Shown piece by piece: positions 26,407-34,358 of a stretch of DNA of 64,000 bases (positions are counted from its first letter, which is position 1; the number at the start of each line of letters is the position of its first letter). The notes beneath the pieces are model-generated. The model was not told the origin of the DNA. It searched no databases and worked only from the letters and a program-made list of their open reading frames with translations. The position numbers and the translations under genes are program-made. The stretch is from Brachybacterium paraconglomeratum (GTDB lineage: Bacteria > Actinomycetota > Actinomycetes > Actinomycetales > Dermabacteraceae), in the NCBI RefSeq assembly GCF_003994255.1, contig NZ_ML133852.1, positions 62,001 through 126,000 on the forward strand, given 5' to 3'.

Positions 26407-27270
26407 ATGCAGGTCGTCGACACCGTCGCGGCGCTCGAGGCGCTCGGGGACACCCCCGGGTGCGCGTTCGCCCGAGACCTCCAGGACCCGGTCGTCGAGG
26501 CGGCCGTCCGGAGCTGGGACATCCAGGGTCCGTGCACCGACGAGCTCGCCCGTCGACCCTTCGCGCACCTGACGGGCGGGCGACTCGAGCTCGTGCTGCT
26601 CCTGCCGGACCACGGCGCGCAGCACCTGACCGTGCGGATCCACGCCGCCGCCGCAGGGGTGCTCGTCATGGGAGCGCCGGAGGCGCTGGAGGCGGTACGC
26701 GCGGAGGCGGGGGCCGCCGACGGCGTCCGCGAGGCGGTCGTCGGCATGCTGCTGGCCGTCGCACGGCGCGGCGAGGAGGTGCTGGACGGGTTCGAGGACG
26801 AGAGCGAGCGGTTCGAGGACCGGGCCGACGGCTATGCCGCCTCGGCGCAGCGGCGCCTGCTGGGCAGGAGGCGGGCGGAGCTTTTCCGCATCCAGGAGGC
26901 CCAGGCCGCGATGCACCGGCTGTGCCTCCCCGAGGAGCAGCTCTCCCAGGAGCTCCCGAAGGAGCTGCGCCACCGGCTGCGCCGGGCCGCGGTCGAGTTC
27001 GAGGCGAACGGCTCCGCCGCCGCACGCCTCCACACGGTGCTCGGCGATCTGCTGGCGGAGCAGGGCGCCATCGTCAACGAGCGGCTCACCCTGGTCGCGA
27101 CGATCTTCCTGCCGCTCACGCTCGCGACCGGGTTCTTCGGCATGAACTTCGCCTGGATGCAGGAGCGGACCGGGAGCGCGGGCGCCTTCGTGCTGCTGGG
27201 GATCGTGCTGCCGGCGCTCGCGACCGTGATCACGCTCGTGGTGGTGCGCCGGCTCACCGGCTCCCGCTGA
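26407..27270 (+). CDS. CorA-family divalent cation transporter
   Basis: A 287-residue protein with an N-terminal soluble funnel domain and two C-terminal transmembrane helices. The pore signature is present as FFGMNFAW (GMN at about residue 242) after ERLTLVATIFLPLTLATGFF, and the basic C-terminus VVVRRLTGSR follows the last helix. CorA proteins carry Mg2+, Co2+ or Ni2+. At under 300 residues it is shorter than E. coli CorA and in the range of actinobacterial relatives. GAGGAGG lies before ATG 26407. Its end overlaps the convergent helicase gene by 17 bases. Confidence 0.9.
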   Translation: MQVVDTVAALEALGDTPGCAFARDLQDPVVEAAVRSWDIQGPCTDELARRPFAHLTGGRLELVLLLPDHGAQHLTVRIHAAAAGVLVMGAPEALEAVRAEAGAADGVREAVVGMLLAVARRGEEVLDGFEDESERFEDRADGYAASAQRRLLGRRRAELFRIQEAQAAMHRLCLPEEQLSQELPKELRHRLRRAAVEFEANGSAAARLHTVLGDLLAEQGAIVNERLTLVATIFLPLTLATGFFGMNFAWMQERTGSAGAFVLLGIVLPALATVITLVVVRRLTGSR

Positions 27271-28906
27271 TCCGCTCCCACACCACGGGCCCACCCGCGT
27301 CCCAGATCTCCCCGCCGTCCCCGACCACCACCAGCAGCGAGCGGGCCCGGGACAGGCCCACGTAGAGCAGCTGCCGCGCCCGCTCCGCCGCGCCGAAGCC
27401 GTTGACCGCGAGCACCACGACGGGACGCTCGAGCCCCTTGAAGCCCAGCACGTGCCCGTAGAACACGTCGGTCGCGGAGAAGAACCCGTCCCAGTAGCCG
27501 TCGTACCCCTCGTGCTCGATCTGCGTCCTCTGCTCCGCGTGGCGGCTGCCGGTGGTCAGCAGGGCGATCTGTCCCGGCTCCCAGCCCTCGTCCATCAGCT
27601 TCTCGACCGCGTCGTCGGCGGTCGCGACCGCGTCCTCGGCGGAGGAGGCGAGATAGCGCACGGGCGCGCCGGCCGGCAGGCGCGGGGTCTGCTCCACCGG
27701 GGTGAGCGGCGCGAAGGCGTGCGCGATCGTGCGGGTGCTGCGCAGGTTGTCGTCCAGCGGGAAGGGGTTCAGCGTGATCGGGGCGCGGCCCTCGCGGTCG
27801 AAGACGCTCTGGTGCTCGTCGGCGAACACGAACAGGACGCCCTCCGCGGGGTCGCGCAGGCAGGGCTGCAGCGCCTCCCACCAGGCGTCGGCGAAGTCCT
27901 GCGCCTCGTCGACGACGATCGCGTCGAAGAGCTCGTCCTCGTGGGCCTCCTCCACCAGCTGCGCGAGACGGGCCGCAAGGTGCTCCTCGTAGTACTCGAC
28001 GGGGGAGCCGTCGAACTCCTGCTCGGTCTCGGCGCCCCAGCGCACCGGCAGGTCGTGGAAGAGTCCCACATAGGCGGGACGCTCCTGCTCCGGCCAGGTC
28101 GCGGCGAGCAGCTGGAAGTGCCGGGCGAGGCCGCGGGAGTAGCACAGCAGCGCGGTGCGGAAGCCGTCCCGGGCGAGCGTGCGGGCCTTGATCATCGCCA
28201 GATGGGTCTTGCCGGAGCCGGCCCCGCCGATGATCTGCGCGCGGTGCTGGAAGCGCAGCAGGGCGATCGCGCGCTCCTGCTCGCGGGTGAGCTGGTTGCC
28301 CTCGTCGGCGATCTCCTTCGCGATCAGCTGGTGGTTCTCGATCGCGCGGTGGGTGCGGCGCAGCATCTTCACGACGTGCTCGCACTGCGCGGCGTCCAGC
28401 GGGGCATAGGCGTCCCGGGTCTGCGAGTTCAGGGCGTGCACGATCCGGTCCGCGAGGTGGGGCAGGTCGGTCGCGTCCAGCGCGAGGGTGCGCGGCGCCT
28501 CGGGCGGGTCCCAGTCCGCGGGCAGCTGCGTGTAGGGCAGCACCGCGAGGTGCACGGCGCGGCCGACCGGACGGGAGGAGGCGCCGTTGAGGTACTCCAA
28601 CAGGTGGTGCTTCGCGCGCTGGGCCTGATCGATGGGGGAGCGGGCGAGCTCCCGAGAGCCGGAGCGGTCCGCCTGCCGCCAGGCGCCGTCCTCCAGCGAG
28701 ATCCGTCCGCCCTTCACCTCGATCACTGCGATCCCGATGCCCGGCCAGAGCACCAGCAGATCCGCCTCGACCTCCTCGCCGCGGGCGGTGACGCGCTGCC
28801 CGGTGATCAGCACCGCCTCGGCGGGCAGCTGCTCGGTCAGGTGCTCCCACACCTCCTGCTCGGCGGCGCTGGCGAAGTCCGGCTGCTCGGGAAGAGTGCG
28901 CGGCAT
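27254..28906 (-). CDS. NERD-domain superfamily I DNA helicase
   Basis: A 550-residue protein. The N-terminal 170 residues hold a NERD (nuclease-related) domain: EEVEADLLVLWPGIGIAVIE with the VIEVKGG core that carries the Asp-Glu-Lys pattern of PD-(D/E)XK enzymes. A UvrD/Rep-type helicase core follows: Walker A IIGGAGSGKTHLA (Lys233), Walker B DAIVVDEAQDF (Glu334), FVFADEHQSVF, DNLRSTRTI and the C-terminal LLYVGLSRARSLLVVVGD motif VI. It is about half the size of UvrD and lacks large 1B/2B insertions. Divergent from a GTPase gene across 108 bases. Such proteins occur in DNA repair and in defence contexts; the role is unknown here. Confidence 0.9.
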   Translation of the reverse strand: MPRTLPEQPDFASAAEQEVWEHLTEQLPAEAVLITGQRVTARGEEVEADLLVLWPGIGIAVIEVKGGRISLEDGAWRQADRSGSRELARSPIDQAQRAKHHLLEYLNGASSRPVGRAVHLAVLPYTQLPADWDPPEAPRTLALDATDLPHLADRIVHALNSQTRDAYAPLDAAQCEHVVKMLRRTHRAIENHQLIAKEIADEGNQLTREQERAIALLRFQHRAQIIGGAGSGKTHLAMIKARTLARDGFRTALLCYSRGLARHFQLLAATWPEQERPAYVGLFHDLPVRWGAETEQEFDGSPVEYYEEHLAARLAQLVEEAHEDELFDAIVVDEAQDFADAWWEALQPCLRDPAEGVLFVFADEHQSVFDREGRAPITLNPFPLDDNLRSTRTIAHAFAPLTPVEQTPRLPAGAPVRYLASSAEDAVATADDAVEKLMDEGWEPGQIALLTTGSRHAEQRTQIEHEGYDGYWDGFFSATDVFYGHVLGFKGLERPVVVLAVNGFGAAERARQLLYVGLSRARSLLVVVGDGGEIWDAGGPVVWERISGSR

Positions 28907-29014
28907 GGTGCTCCTCGGTGCGGCGTGGGCGTCCTCGCTGGTGAGGCCAGGCTATCGGCCGGCAGGGGTCGGGGAGACCCCCGACGAGCGGAGGTGATCC
29001 CCTAGTCTCGGGGC

Positions 29015-30259
29015 ATGGCAGCTCGCGAGAAGAAGATCCGGCGGACCCCGCGACGTCCCGCGCCCCGCAGCAGGAAGCTCGAGCAGCACATCGCCGTGTT
29101 CGGGGAGAGCGGCAGCGGCAAGACGGTGCTGCTGTCCTCGTTCTACGGCGCGGCCCAGGACCAGGCCGGGCGGGAGGATTCGCAGGCCCCGCAGCTCTAC
29201 GACCTCGTCGCCGACGACACCACCCAGGGAGACCGGCTGCTGAAGAACTACTTCCGGATGGAGAACTCCGCCGAGGTGCCCGCCGGGAACCGCTTCCGCG
29301 CCGAGCCCTACCGCTTCACCCTCTCGCTGCGCAGCACCCCCAGCGCCGCCGAGCGCAAGGCGATGCCCGTCGACGCCGTGCAGCTGGTGTGGCACGACTA
29401 CCCCGGGGAGTGGTTCGAGCGCTCCGTCAGCGGACCTGAGGAGGAGCGTCGACGCATCGAGGCCTTCCGCGCCCTGCTCGTCTCCGACGTCGCGCTGCTG
29501 ATGGTCGACGGGCAGAAGCTGAAGGACGCGGCCGGTGAGGAGGAGCGCTACCTCAAGGCGCTCTTCCACACGCTGCGCACGGGCCTGGTGAGGCTGCGGG
29601 ACGAGATCCTCGTCGGCGGGAAGGAACTGGTGCGCTTCCCCCGCATCTGGGTGCTCGCCCTGTCCAAGGCGGACCTGCTGCCGGAGATGGACGTGGACCG
29701 CTTCAAGGCGCTCGTGCTCGAGAAGGCCGCCGACGAGCTCGGCCAGCTGCGCGAGGCGATCGAGTCGATGGTCGTGGGCGACGAGGCGCTCGCCGTGGGG
29801 GAGGACGCGCTGCTGCTGTCCTCGGCACGGTTCACGCCGGGACGCATCGCCGTGCGCGAGCGGATCGGGGTGGACGTGATCCTCCCGCTCGCCGCGATGC
29901 TGCCCTTCGAACGGCATGTCACCTGGGCCAGGCGGCAGGAGATCCCCGCGAAGGTCGCCCGGGAGCTCGCCGAGAACGCCGGCACCATCGGCACCGGGGC
30001 GATGGCGCTGGCGATGTTCGGAGCCCGCCACCGGCTCCCGGGCCGGCTCGGCCTGATCTCCACGGCGCTCGCGACCGTGGTTCCGCTGCTCAGCAAGGAC
30101 ATGGTCCAGGACGCCGCCTCGCTCGCGGGGGAGAAGCTCCGGGGCGTCCACGACCGGGCGCTCGAGAAGAAGCAGAGCCTCGCCGCGATCCTCACGGGCT
30201 TCAAGATCGATCTCGAGCGCGCCGAGCGCGAGGGCGTGCTGCGCCGGAGCAGGCGATGA
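29015..30259 (+). CDS. Predicted P-loop GTPase of an uncharacterised family
   Basis: A 414-residue protein. After a basic N-terminus, HIAVFGESGSGKTVLLSSFY carries Walker A (residues 30-37). The G3 equivalent is VQLVWHDYPGEWFE (Asp128, Gly131), and the base-specificity loop is LSKADLL with Lys218, matching the (N/T)KxD motif with Ser for Asn. This favours a TRAFAC-type GTPase, related in pattern to the double-GTPase/DO-GTPase proteins of bacterial conflict systems. The C-terminal 110 residues are helical with hydrophobic stretches (GTIGTGAMALAMFGA, LGLISTALATVVPLLS), suggesting membrane association. It overlaps the next gene by 4 bases and is divergent from the NERD helicase. Confidence 0.8.
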   Translation: MAAREKKIRRTPRRPAPRSRKLEQHIAVFGESGSGKTVLLSSFYGAAQDQAGREDSQAPQLYDLVADDTTQGDRLLKNYFRMENSAEVPAGNRFRAEPYRFTLSLRSTPSAAERKAMPVDAVQLVWHDYPGEWFERSVSGPEEERRRIEAFRALLVSDVALLMVDGQKLKDAAGEEERYLKALFHTLRTGLVRLRDEILVGGKELVRFPRIWVLALSKADLLPEMDVDRFKALVLEKAADELGQLREAIESMVVGDEALAVGEDALLLSSARFTPGRIAVRERIGVDVILPLAAMLPFERHVTWARRQEIPAKVARELAENAGTIGTGAMALAMFGARHRLPGRLGLISTALATVVPLLSKDMVQDAASLAGEKLRGVHDRALEKKQSLAAILTGFKIDLERAEREGVLRRSRR

Positions 30260-30597
30260 TCCTGCTCTGGGCGACCCGCGGCCGGACCTGGGGCTTCCGC
30301 TTCCTGCCCGTCGACGGCACCGGCCCCGACGCGGATCCGCTGCCGCTGTACGAACGGGCCTTCTCCGGACACGAGGACGAGGACGAGGGCTGCTGGAGGA
30401 CGGACGGGCTGCTCGCCGTGCGGCTGCGGGATCCCGAGGGCCGCGCCGACGAGGCCGGACGCGTGATCCCGCACGAGCTCGTGCTCGACGGCGCGGGTGC
30501 GGACGGCATCACCTCGACGGCCGACGTCGTCCGGCAGATCTGGCCGCTGCTCGCCGAGCGCTACGCCGCGCTGTGGGACGGCCCGGCCCCGGACTGA
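30256..30597 (+). CDS. Small protein coupled to the GTPase gene, unknown function
   Basis: A 113-residue acidic protein whose ATG overlaps the GTPase stop (ATGA), so the two are translationally coupled. It opens ILLWATRGRTWGFRFLPVDG and has an Asp/Glu-rich middle (HEDEDEG). No transmembrane helix or known domain is visible. Its only context is the GTPase, so a partner or regulator role is the natural guess. Coding is well supported by the overlap and codon bias. Confidence 0.7.
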   Translation: MILLWATRGRTWGFRFLPVDGTGPDADPLPLYERAFSGHEDEDEGCWRTDGLLAVRLRDPEGRADEAGRVIPHELVLDGAGADGITSTADVVRQIWPLLAERYAALWDGPAPD

Positions 30598-30610
30598 CCG
30601 GGTCGCCGAA

Positions 30611-30667
30611 GTGACCGAGGTGCCGTGACCTCTCTGTGACCTGGGGGATCGTGGTTACCCTGTGATC
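30611..30667 (+). promoter_or_regulatory. Repeated GTGACC motifs upstream of the Ltp-repeat gene
   Basis: GTGACC occurs at 30611-30616, 30625-30630 and 30636-30641, the last two exactly 11 bases apart, followed by GTTACC (30654-30659) and GTGATC (30662-30667). Direct repeats of GTNAC with an 11-base period resemble the MtrA-binding motif of actinobacteria. The remaining 200 bases before the gene (30668-30864) are a long leader in which I recognise no riboswitch. Confidence 0.35.
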
Positions 30668-30864
30668 TGCCTTCCATTGCAGGTGTTCAGGACTTCGTCT
30701 GTCACACCGCCGGTGCAAGATTCAAATTGCAGGCCCCGCGCGGTCGATCGACGCACTCGGTCACGGAGCATCCGCACACCGCGGCAGGCCTCTCTTCCCA
30801 GCAGTACCCCTCGGCGCCCCCGCGCCCGGGGGCCTCCGAATCCTGTCCAGAGAGGACACCCGCT

Positions 30865-31689
30865 GTGAACAGCACCCTCCCCCCGTCCCCGGAGCCCGGC
30901 GCTCCCGGTCCCTCCTCCGCGCCCCAGTTCGGCATGCCCGCCGGCGCCCCCGCCCCGGCCCCGCAGAAGAAGAAGCGCGGCAAGTGGTTCATCGCCGGCG
31001 GCTGCGGCTGCCTCGCGATCATCGCGCTCGCGATCGCCGGCTGCAGCGCGATCGTCGCGACGAGCTCCGGCGACGGCGAGGACTCCTCGACCACCACCGA
31101 GGCCGCTCCCGTCGCGCCCGAGGAGGAGGCGCCCGCCGAGGAGGCAGCGCCCGAGGAGGCGGCGATCGACGAGGAGGTGCCCGCCGAGGAGGAGGCCCCC
31201 GCCGAGGAGGAGGCACCGGCCGAGGGCGACGTCCCCGCGGAGTACACCTCGGCGCTGAACAGCGCGGAGTCCTACTCCGAGATGCTGCACATGTCCAAGC
31301 AGGGCATCTTCGACCAGCTCACCTCCGAGTACGGCGACCAGTTCTCCGAGGAGGCGGCGCAGTACGCGGTCGACAACCTCGAGGCCGACTGGAACGACAA
31401 CGCGCTGAAGTCGGCGGAGTCCTACTCCGAGACGCTGCACATGTCCAAGCAGGGCATCTACGACCAGCTCACCTCCGAGTACGGCGAGCAGTTCACCGAG
31501 GAGCAGGCCCAGTACGCGATCGACACCATCGTCGCGGACTGGAACCAGAACGCCCTGGAGTCCGCGAAGTCCTACCGCGACACGATGGACATGTCGCCCG
31601 AGGCGATCCGCGACCAGCTCTCCTCCGAGTACGGGGACCAGTTCACCCAGGAGGAGGCCGACTACGCCGTCGAGAACCTCGACGGCTGA
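30865..31689 (+). CDS. Ltp-family (host cell surface-exposed lipoprotein-like) repeat protein
   Basis: A 274-residue protein. The N-terminal 35 residues are Pro-rich, a single hydrophobic helix (FIAGGCGCLAIIALAIAGCS, about residues 42-62) anchors it, and a Glu/Ala/Pro-rich linker of about 50 residues follows. The rest is three tandem repeats of about 48 residues with the core SAESYSEMLHMSKQGIFDQL and TSEYGDQFSEEAAQYAVDNL, the small helical domain of PF07553. The family includes Ltp, which gives superinfection exclusion against phage DNA entry when encoded by a prophage. GTG 30865 is chosen because GAGAGGA lies 9 bases upstream; the open frame continues further up without homology. Confidence 0.85.
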   Translation: MNSTLPPSPEPGAPGPSSAPQFGMPAGAPAPAPQKKKRGKWFIAGGCGCLAIIALAIAGCSAIVATSSGDGEDSSTTTEAAPVAPEEEAPAEEAAPEEAAIDEEVPAEEEAPAEEEAPAEGDVPAEYTSALNSAESYSEMLHMSKQGIFDQLTSEYGDQFSEEAAQYAVDNLEADWNDNALKSAESYSETLHMSKQGIYDQLTSEYGEQFTEEQAQYAIDTIVADWNQNALESAKSYRDTMDMSPEAIRDQLSSEYGDQFTQEEADYAVENLDG

Positions 31690-31717
31690 GGCCGCGGGCA
31701 CCTGCCCGCCTTCCCCA

Positions 31718-31753
31718 CGACGGGGCGTCCGCCGCTCGGCGGGCGCCCCGTCG
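31718..31753 (+). terminator. Strong hairpin terminator after the Ltp-repeat gene
   Basis: A 16-bp stem (31718-31733 with 31738-31753), perfect except for one T-G wobble, around the loop GCTC. It starts CGACGGGGCG and lies 28 bases after the stop codon. No T-run follows, as is common in high-GC actinobacteria. Confidence 0.75.
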
Positions 31754-31906
31754 CGCATCCGCCGCACGGCGCCGGTGCCAGGACGACCATGGCCGTCGGG
31801 CATCGACTCGGTGAAGCCCTGCCCTGAAGCGGGCGAACCCCCTGGTCACCTCTGAATTCGGCGTTACGGTCGGTCGCGGTCCCGACCCCGAGCCCAGGAG
31901 AGCCCC

Positions 31907-32857
31907 ATGGCCGTCGCCCCCGCCCGTCGCACCGTCCTCACCGGCCTCGGCGCCGCCGCCGGGGGCGCCGCTCTCGCCGCGGCCGCAGCCCCGGCGGGCG
32001 CCGCACCCGCGCAGAACCCCTCCCGAGCGCTGATCGGCCGCGCGAAGCGAGACGAGCTCCACGTGATGAGCTTCAACATCCGCTACGACCGCTCCTCGGG
32101 CGGCGGCACCGTGGAGGGCGACCCCGATCACTGGCCGACCCGTCGGCCGCTGCTGGTCGAGCTGCTCGAGCGGGAGAAGCCCACCCTGCTCGGCATCCAG
32201 GAGGCCCTGTACGGGCAGCTGACCGCGATCGAGTCCGCCCTGCCGCGCCACCGCAGCATCGGCTACGGCCGCGAGGGCGGCAGCGCCGGCGAGTACTCCG
32301 CGATCTTCTACGACAGCACCCGCCTCGAGGTGCTCCAGTAGGACCAGTTCTGGCTCTCCGACACCCCCGACGTGATCGGCTCGGCCACCTGGGGCAACAC
32401 CGTCACCCGCATCGTGGTCTGGGCGCGGCTGCGCGACCTCGCCTCCGGAGCCGAGTTCGCGATGATCAACACCCACTTCGACCATCGGAGCGAGCCGGCT
32501 CGGATCCGCAGCGCCGACGCGATGATCGACCTCTTCCAGGGCGGCGAGCTCGACGAGCTCCCCACCATCGTCACCGGCGACTTCAACTCCCGCGCCCACG
32601 ACTCCGGCGCCTACACGACGCTGGTCACCGACGGGCCGACGGTCGACACCTGGGACTCCGCCGCGCAGCGCGTCACCCCGGCCTGGGGGACTTTCCCCGG
32701 CTACGACGACCCGGTCGAGGACGGCGACCGCATCGACTGGGTGCTCACCACCGACGGCCTGGTCACCAGCAGGGCGGCGATCAACGTGTGGCGCGACGCG
32801 TCCGGTGCCTACCCCTCCGACCACGCCCCGGTCCAGGCGCTGATCGAGCTGCCCTGA
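31907..32857 (+). pseudogene. Secreted endonuclease/exonuclease/phosphatase, interrupted by one in-frame amber codon
   Basis: One continuous frame of 317 codons is split only by TAG at 32339-32341, between LEVLQ and DQFWLSDTP. Both sides are well conserved: the signal peptide (PARRTVLTGLGAAAGGAALA, Tat-like), MSFNIRYDR, LLGIQEALYGQL (catalytic Glu), then after the stop INTHFDHRSEPAR, VTGDFNSRAHDSG (Asp/Asn), DRIDWVL and YPSDHAPV (catalytic His). All catalytic residues of the EEP superfamily survive, so the inactivation is recent; a CAG-to-TAG change would explain it. The first part alone (144 residues) would lack the active-site His. Readthrough or sequencing error cannot be excluded. Confidence 0.85.
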
Positions 32858-32879
32858 CCGGAGAGCGCGTGCGCCGAGG

Positions 32880-33371
32880 TCAGGGCATCGAGCGGAGGAG
32901 CTCCGCGACGGCGTCCTCGACCGCGGCGTCCATCTCGGCGTCGTCGATGGTCGGCGTGCCGTCGCTGTTCTGCGGCCAGTGGTCCCCGAAACTCGCATGG
33001 CTCGCCCCCGCGATCTCGACCATCTCAGCTCCGCCCGGCAGGGCGTCGCGGTGCTCGGCGATCTTCTCCGGCGTGGATATGTCCGCGGCGCAGTACGAGG
33101 CGAACAGCTTCAGGGCGCCCGCCTCCTCGGCGAGCTCGCAGGCCCGCACCCCGCCCATCGAATGACCTCCGACCAGCCAGGTCTCGACCCCCGGCGCGAC
33201 CGAGGTGAACCGTTCGGGAGCCTGCCGGTCGAACAGCGAGAGGTTCAGCGGCGGATCGACGATCACGACCGTCACGCCGAGCTCGGTGACCAGTCCGTAG
33301 AGTCTCGCCGCATAGGCGAGCTGGGCACGCGCGGACCGTAGCAGACCCGCACCGGAACCGGCGGTGAACGG
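32880..33371 (-). pseudogene. Alpha/beta hydrolase, missing N-terminal part
   Basis: The frame open from 33371 to 32880 encodes the latter two thirds of a dienelactone-hydrolase-like alpha/beta hydrolase: AYAARLYGLVTELGVTVVIV, DPPLNLSLFD, the nucleophile elbow GGHSMGGVRA and the histidine region GASHASFGDHW. Relatives have a further N-terminal membrane or signal segment and the first strands, absent here. No ATG precedes the homology; the only possible start is GTG 33275, inside strand beta. Upstream, the frame runs directly into the stop codon of the lipoprotein gene on the same strand, so a deletion has joined the two. Classed as a fragment. Confidence 0.65.
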
Positions 33372-34220
33372 TCAGGTCCCGGCGAAGGTGACCGTCTCGG
33401 CGACGACCTCCTCGGGAGCGCCCTTGTCGACGGACCGCTGCACAGTCCAGGTCTCTCCCTCGACGGCGAAGGTGTTGGTGATGTCCTCGTCGGTCAGCAG
33501 CTCGGAGCCGTCGTCGCAGGAGTACCAGCTGAACATGTCCTCGAAGTGCTGGTCGTGATCGTGGGAGATCGGCTGGCAGGTCACGCCTCCGGGCAGCGTC
33601 ACCTGGATCGGCAGGGCGTCCTCGTTCGCGGGCATCCTCCCGGCGTCCTCCGCGGCCTTGTCCGAGGCGAAGCTGATCGCGCTGCGGTCCGGGGCGTTCG
33701 TGATGCAGTAGACGAGGTTCTCGGCCTCGACCTGGCAGGCCAGGGCGCTCGCGGCCGTCGGGCCGCAGCTGAAGAAGCCCTCCTGGTCGGAGTAATTGGC
33801 AGGGGAGAGGTCCATCTCGCCGCAGATGTCGTCGATCTCCTCGAGCGTCCAGGAGTCGTCGACCCAGAGGTGCTCGACGGAGGTGATGCCGGAGCCGGCC
33901 GCCCCAGCGTCGTCGGAGTCCCCGGACTCCTCGCCCTCTGACTCCTCGGGGGCGTCGGACGCCTGGCCCTCGGAGTCACCGGTCTCGTCGGAGCGCCCTG
34001 GCTCCTCGGCCGACGGAGAGTCCTCGTCGGCGTCGCCCGCCGTCTCCTCCGTCGGGCTCTCTTCCTCCGGCTCCTCGGTCGGGCTCTTCTCCTCGTCGGT
34101 CTCCTCGACGGTCGGGGCCTGCTCGGTGGCGGCCGGCTCCTCGGAACTCCCGCAGGCGGCGAGGCCCGCGATCAGCAGCGGTGCCGCGGCGGCGGCGAGT
34201 GTGCGACGGACGGCGTGCAT
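33372..34220 (-). CDS. Lipoprotein with acidic linker, unknown function
   Basis: A 282-residue protein. The signal peptide RRTLAAAAAPLLIAGLAACG ends in the lipobox LAAC (Cys at about residue 23). Residues 30-110 form a linker of Glu, Ser, Thr and Asp with repeated PTEE units, probably crossing the cell wall. The C-terminal domain (about 120-282) has six cysteines, including ICGEMD, FFSCGPT, ALACQVE, VYCITN, VTCQPIS and WYSCDDG, likely disulfide-bonded. No known domain is recognised. ATG 34220 has GAGGGGGA upstream. Its stop abuts the truncated hydrolase. Confidence 0.75.
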   Translation of the reverse strand: MHAVRRTLAAAAAPLLIAGLAACGSSEEPAATEQAPTVEETDEEKSPTEEPEEESPTEETAGDADEDSPSAEEPGRSDETGDSEGQASDAPEESEGEESGDSDDAGAAGSGITSVEHLWVDDSWTLEEIDDICGEMDLSPANYSDQEGFFSCGPTAASALACQVEAENLVYCITNAPDRSAISFASDKAAEDAGRMPANEDALPIQVTLPGGVTCQPISHDHDQHFEDMFSWYSCDDGSELLTDEDITNTFAVEGETWTVQRSVDKGAPEEVVAETVTFAGT

Positions 34221-34247
34221 GGTGATCCCCCTCGAATCGACGTGCAC

Positions 34248-34297
34248 GGCCCCACCCCGAGCCCACCCTAGCGATGGACGACTGTCCGAGTGGGGCC
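34248..34297 (-). terminator. Nested hairpin between the DUF1846 gene and the lipoprotein gene
   Basis: GGCCCCAC (34248-34255) pairs with GTGGGGCC (34290-34297), and within the loop GGAC/GTCC (34276-34287) forms a second stem. It lies 62 bases after the DUF1846 stop and 28 bases before the lipoprotein start, so it may terminate the first or form a 5' leader structure of the second. Confidence 0.4.
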
Positions 34298-34358
34298 GGT
34301 CACCATTGGACCGATTCGCCCGATGCGGCGCAAGGGGCGAGAGGGGGCGGCGCGTCGC

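Noticed and set aside
30668..30864. Possible c-di-AMP (ydaO) riboswitch in the long Ltp leader, because CCGAATCCTGTC resembles its 3' conserved text
   Set aside because: The other conserved blocks of that riboswitch (a GGGGGACCCA-like segment and GGGUGAA) are absent and no supporting helices could be drawn.
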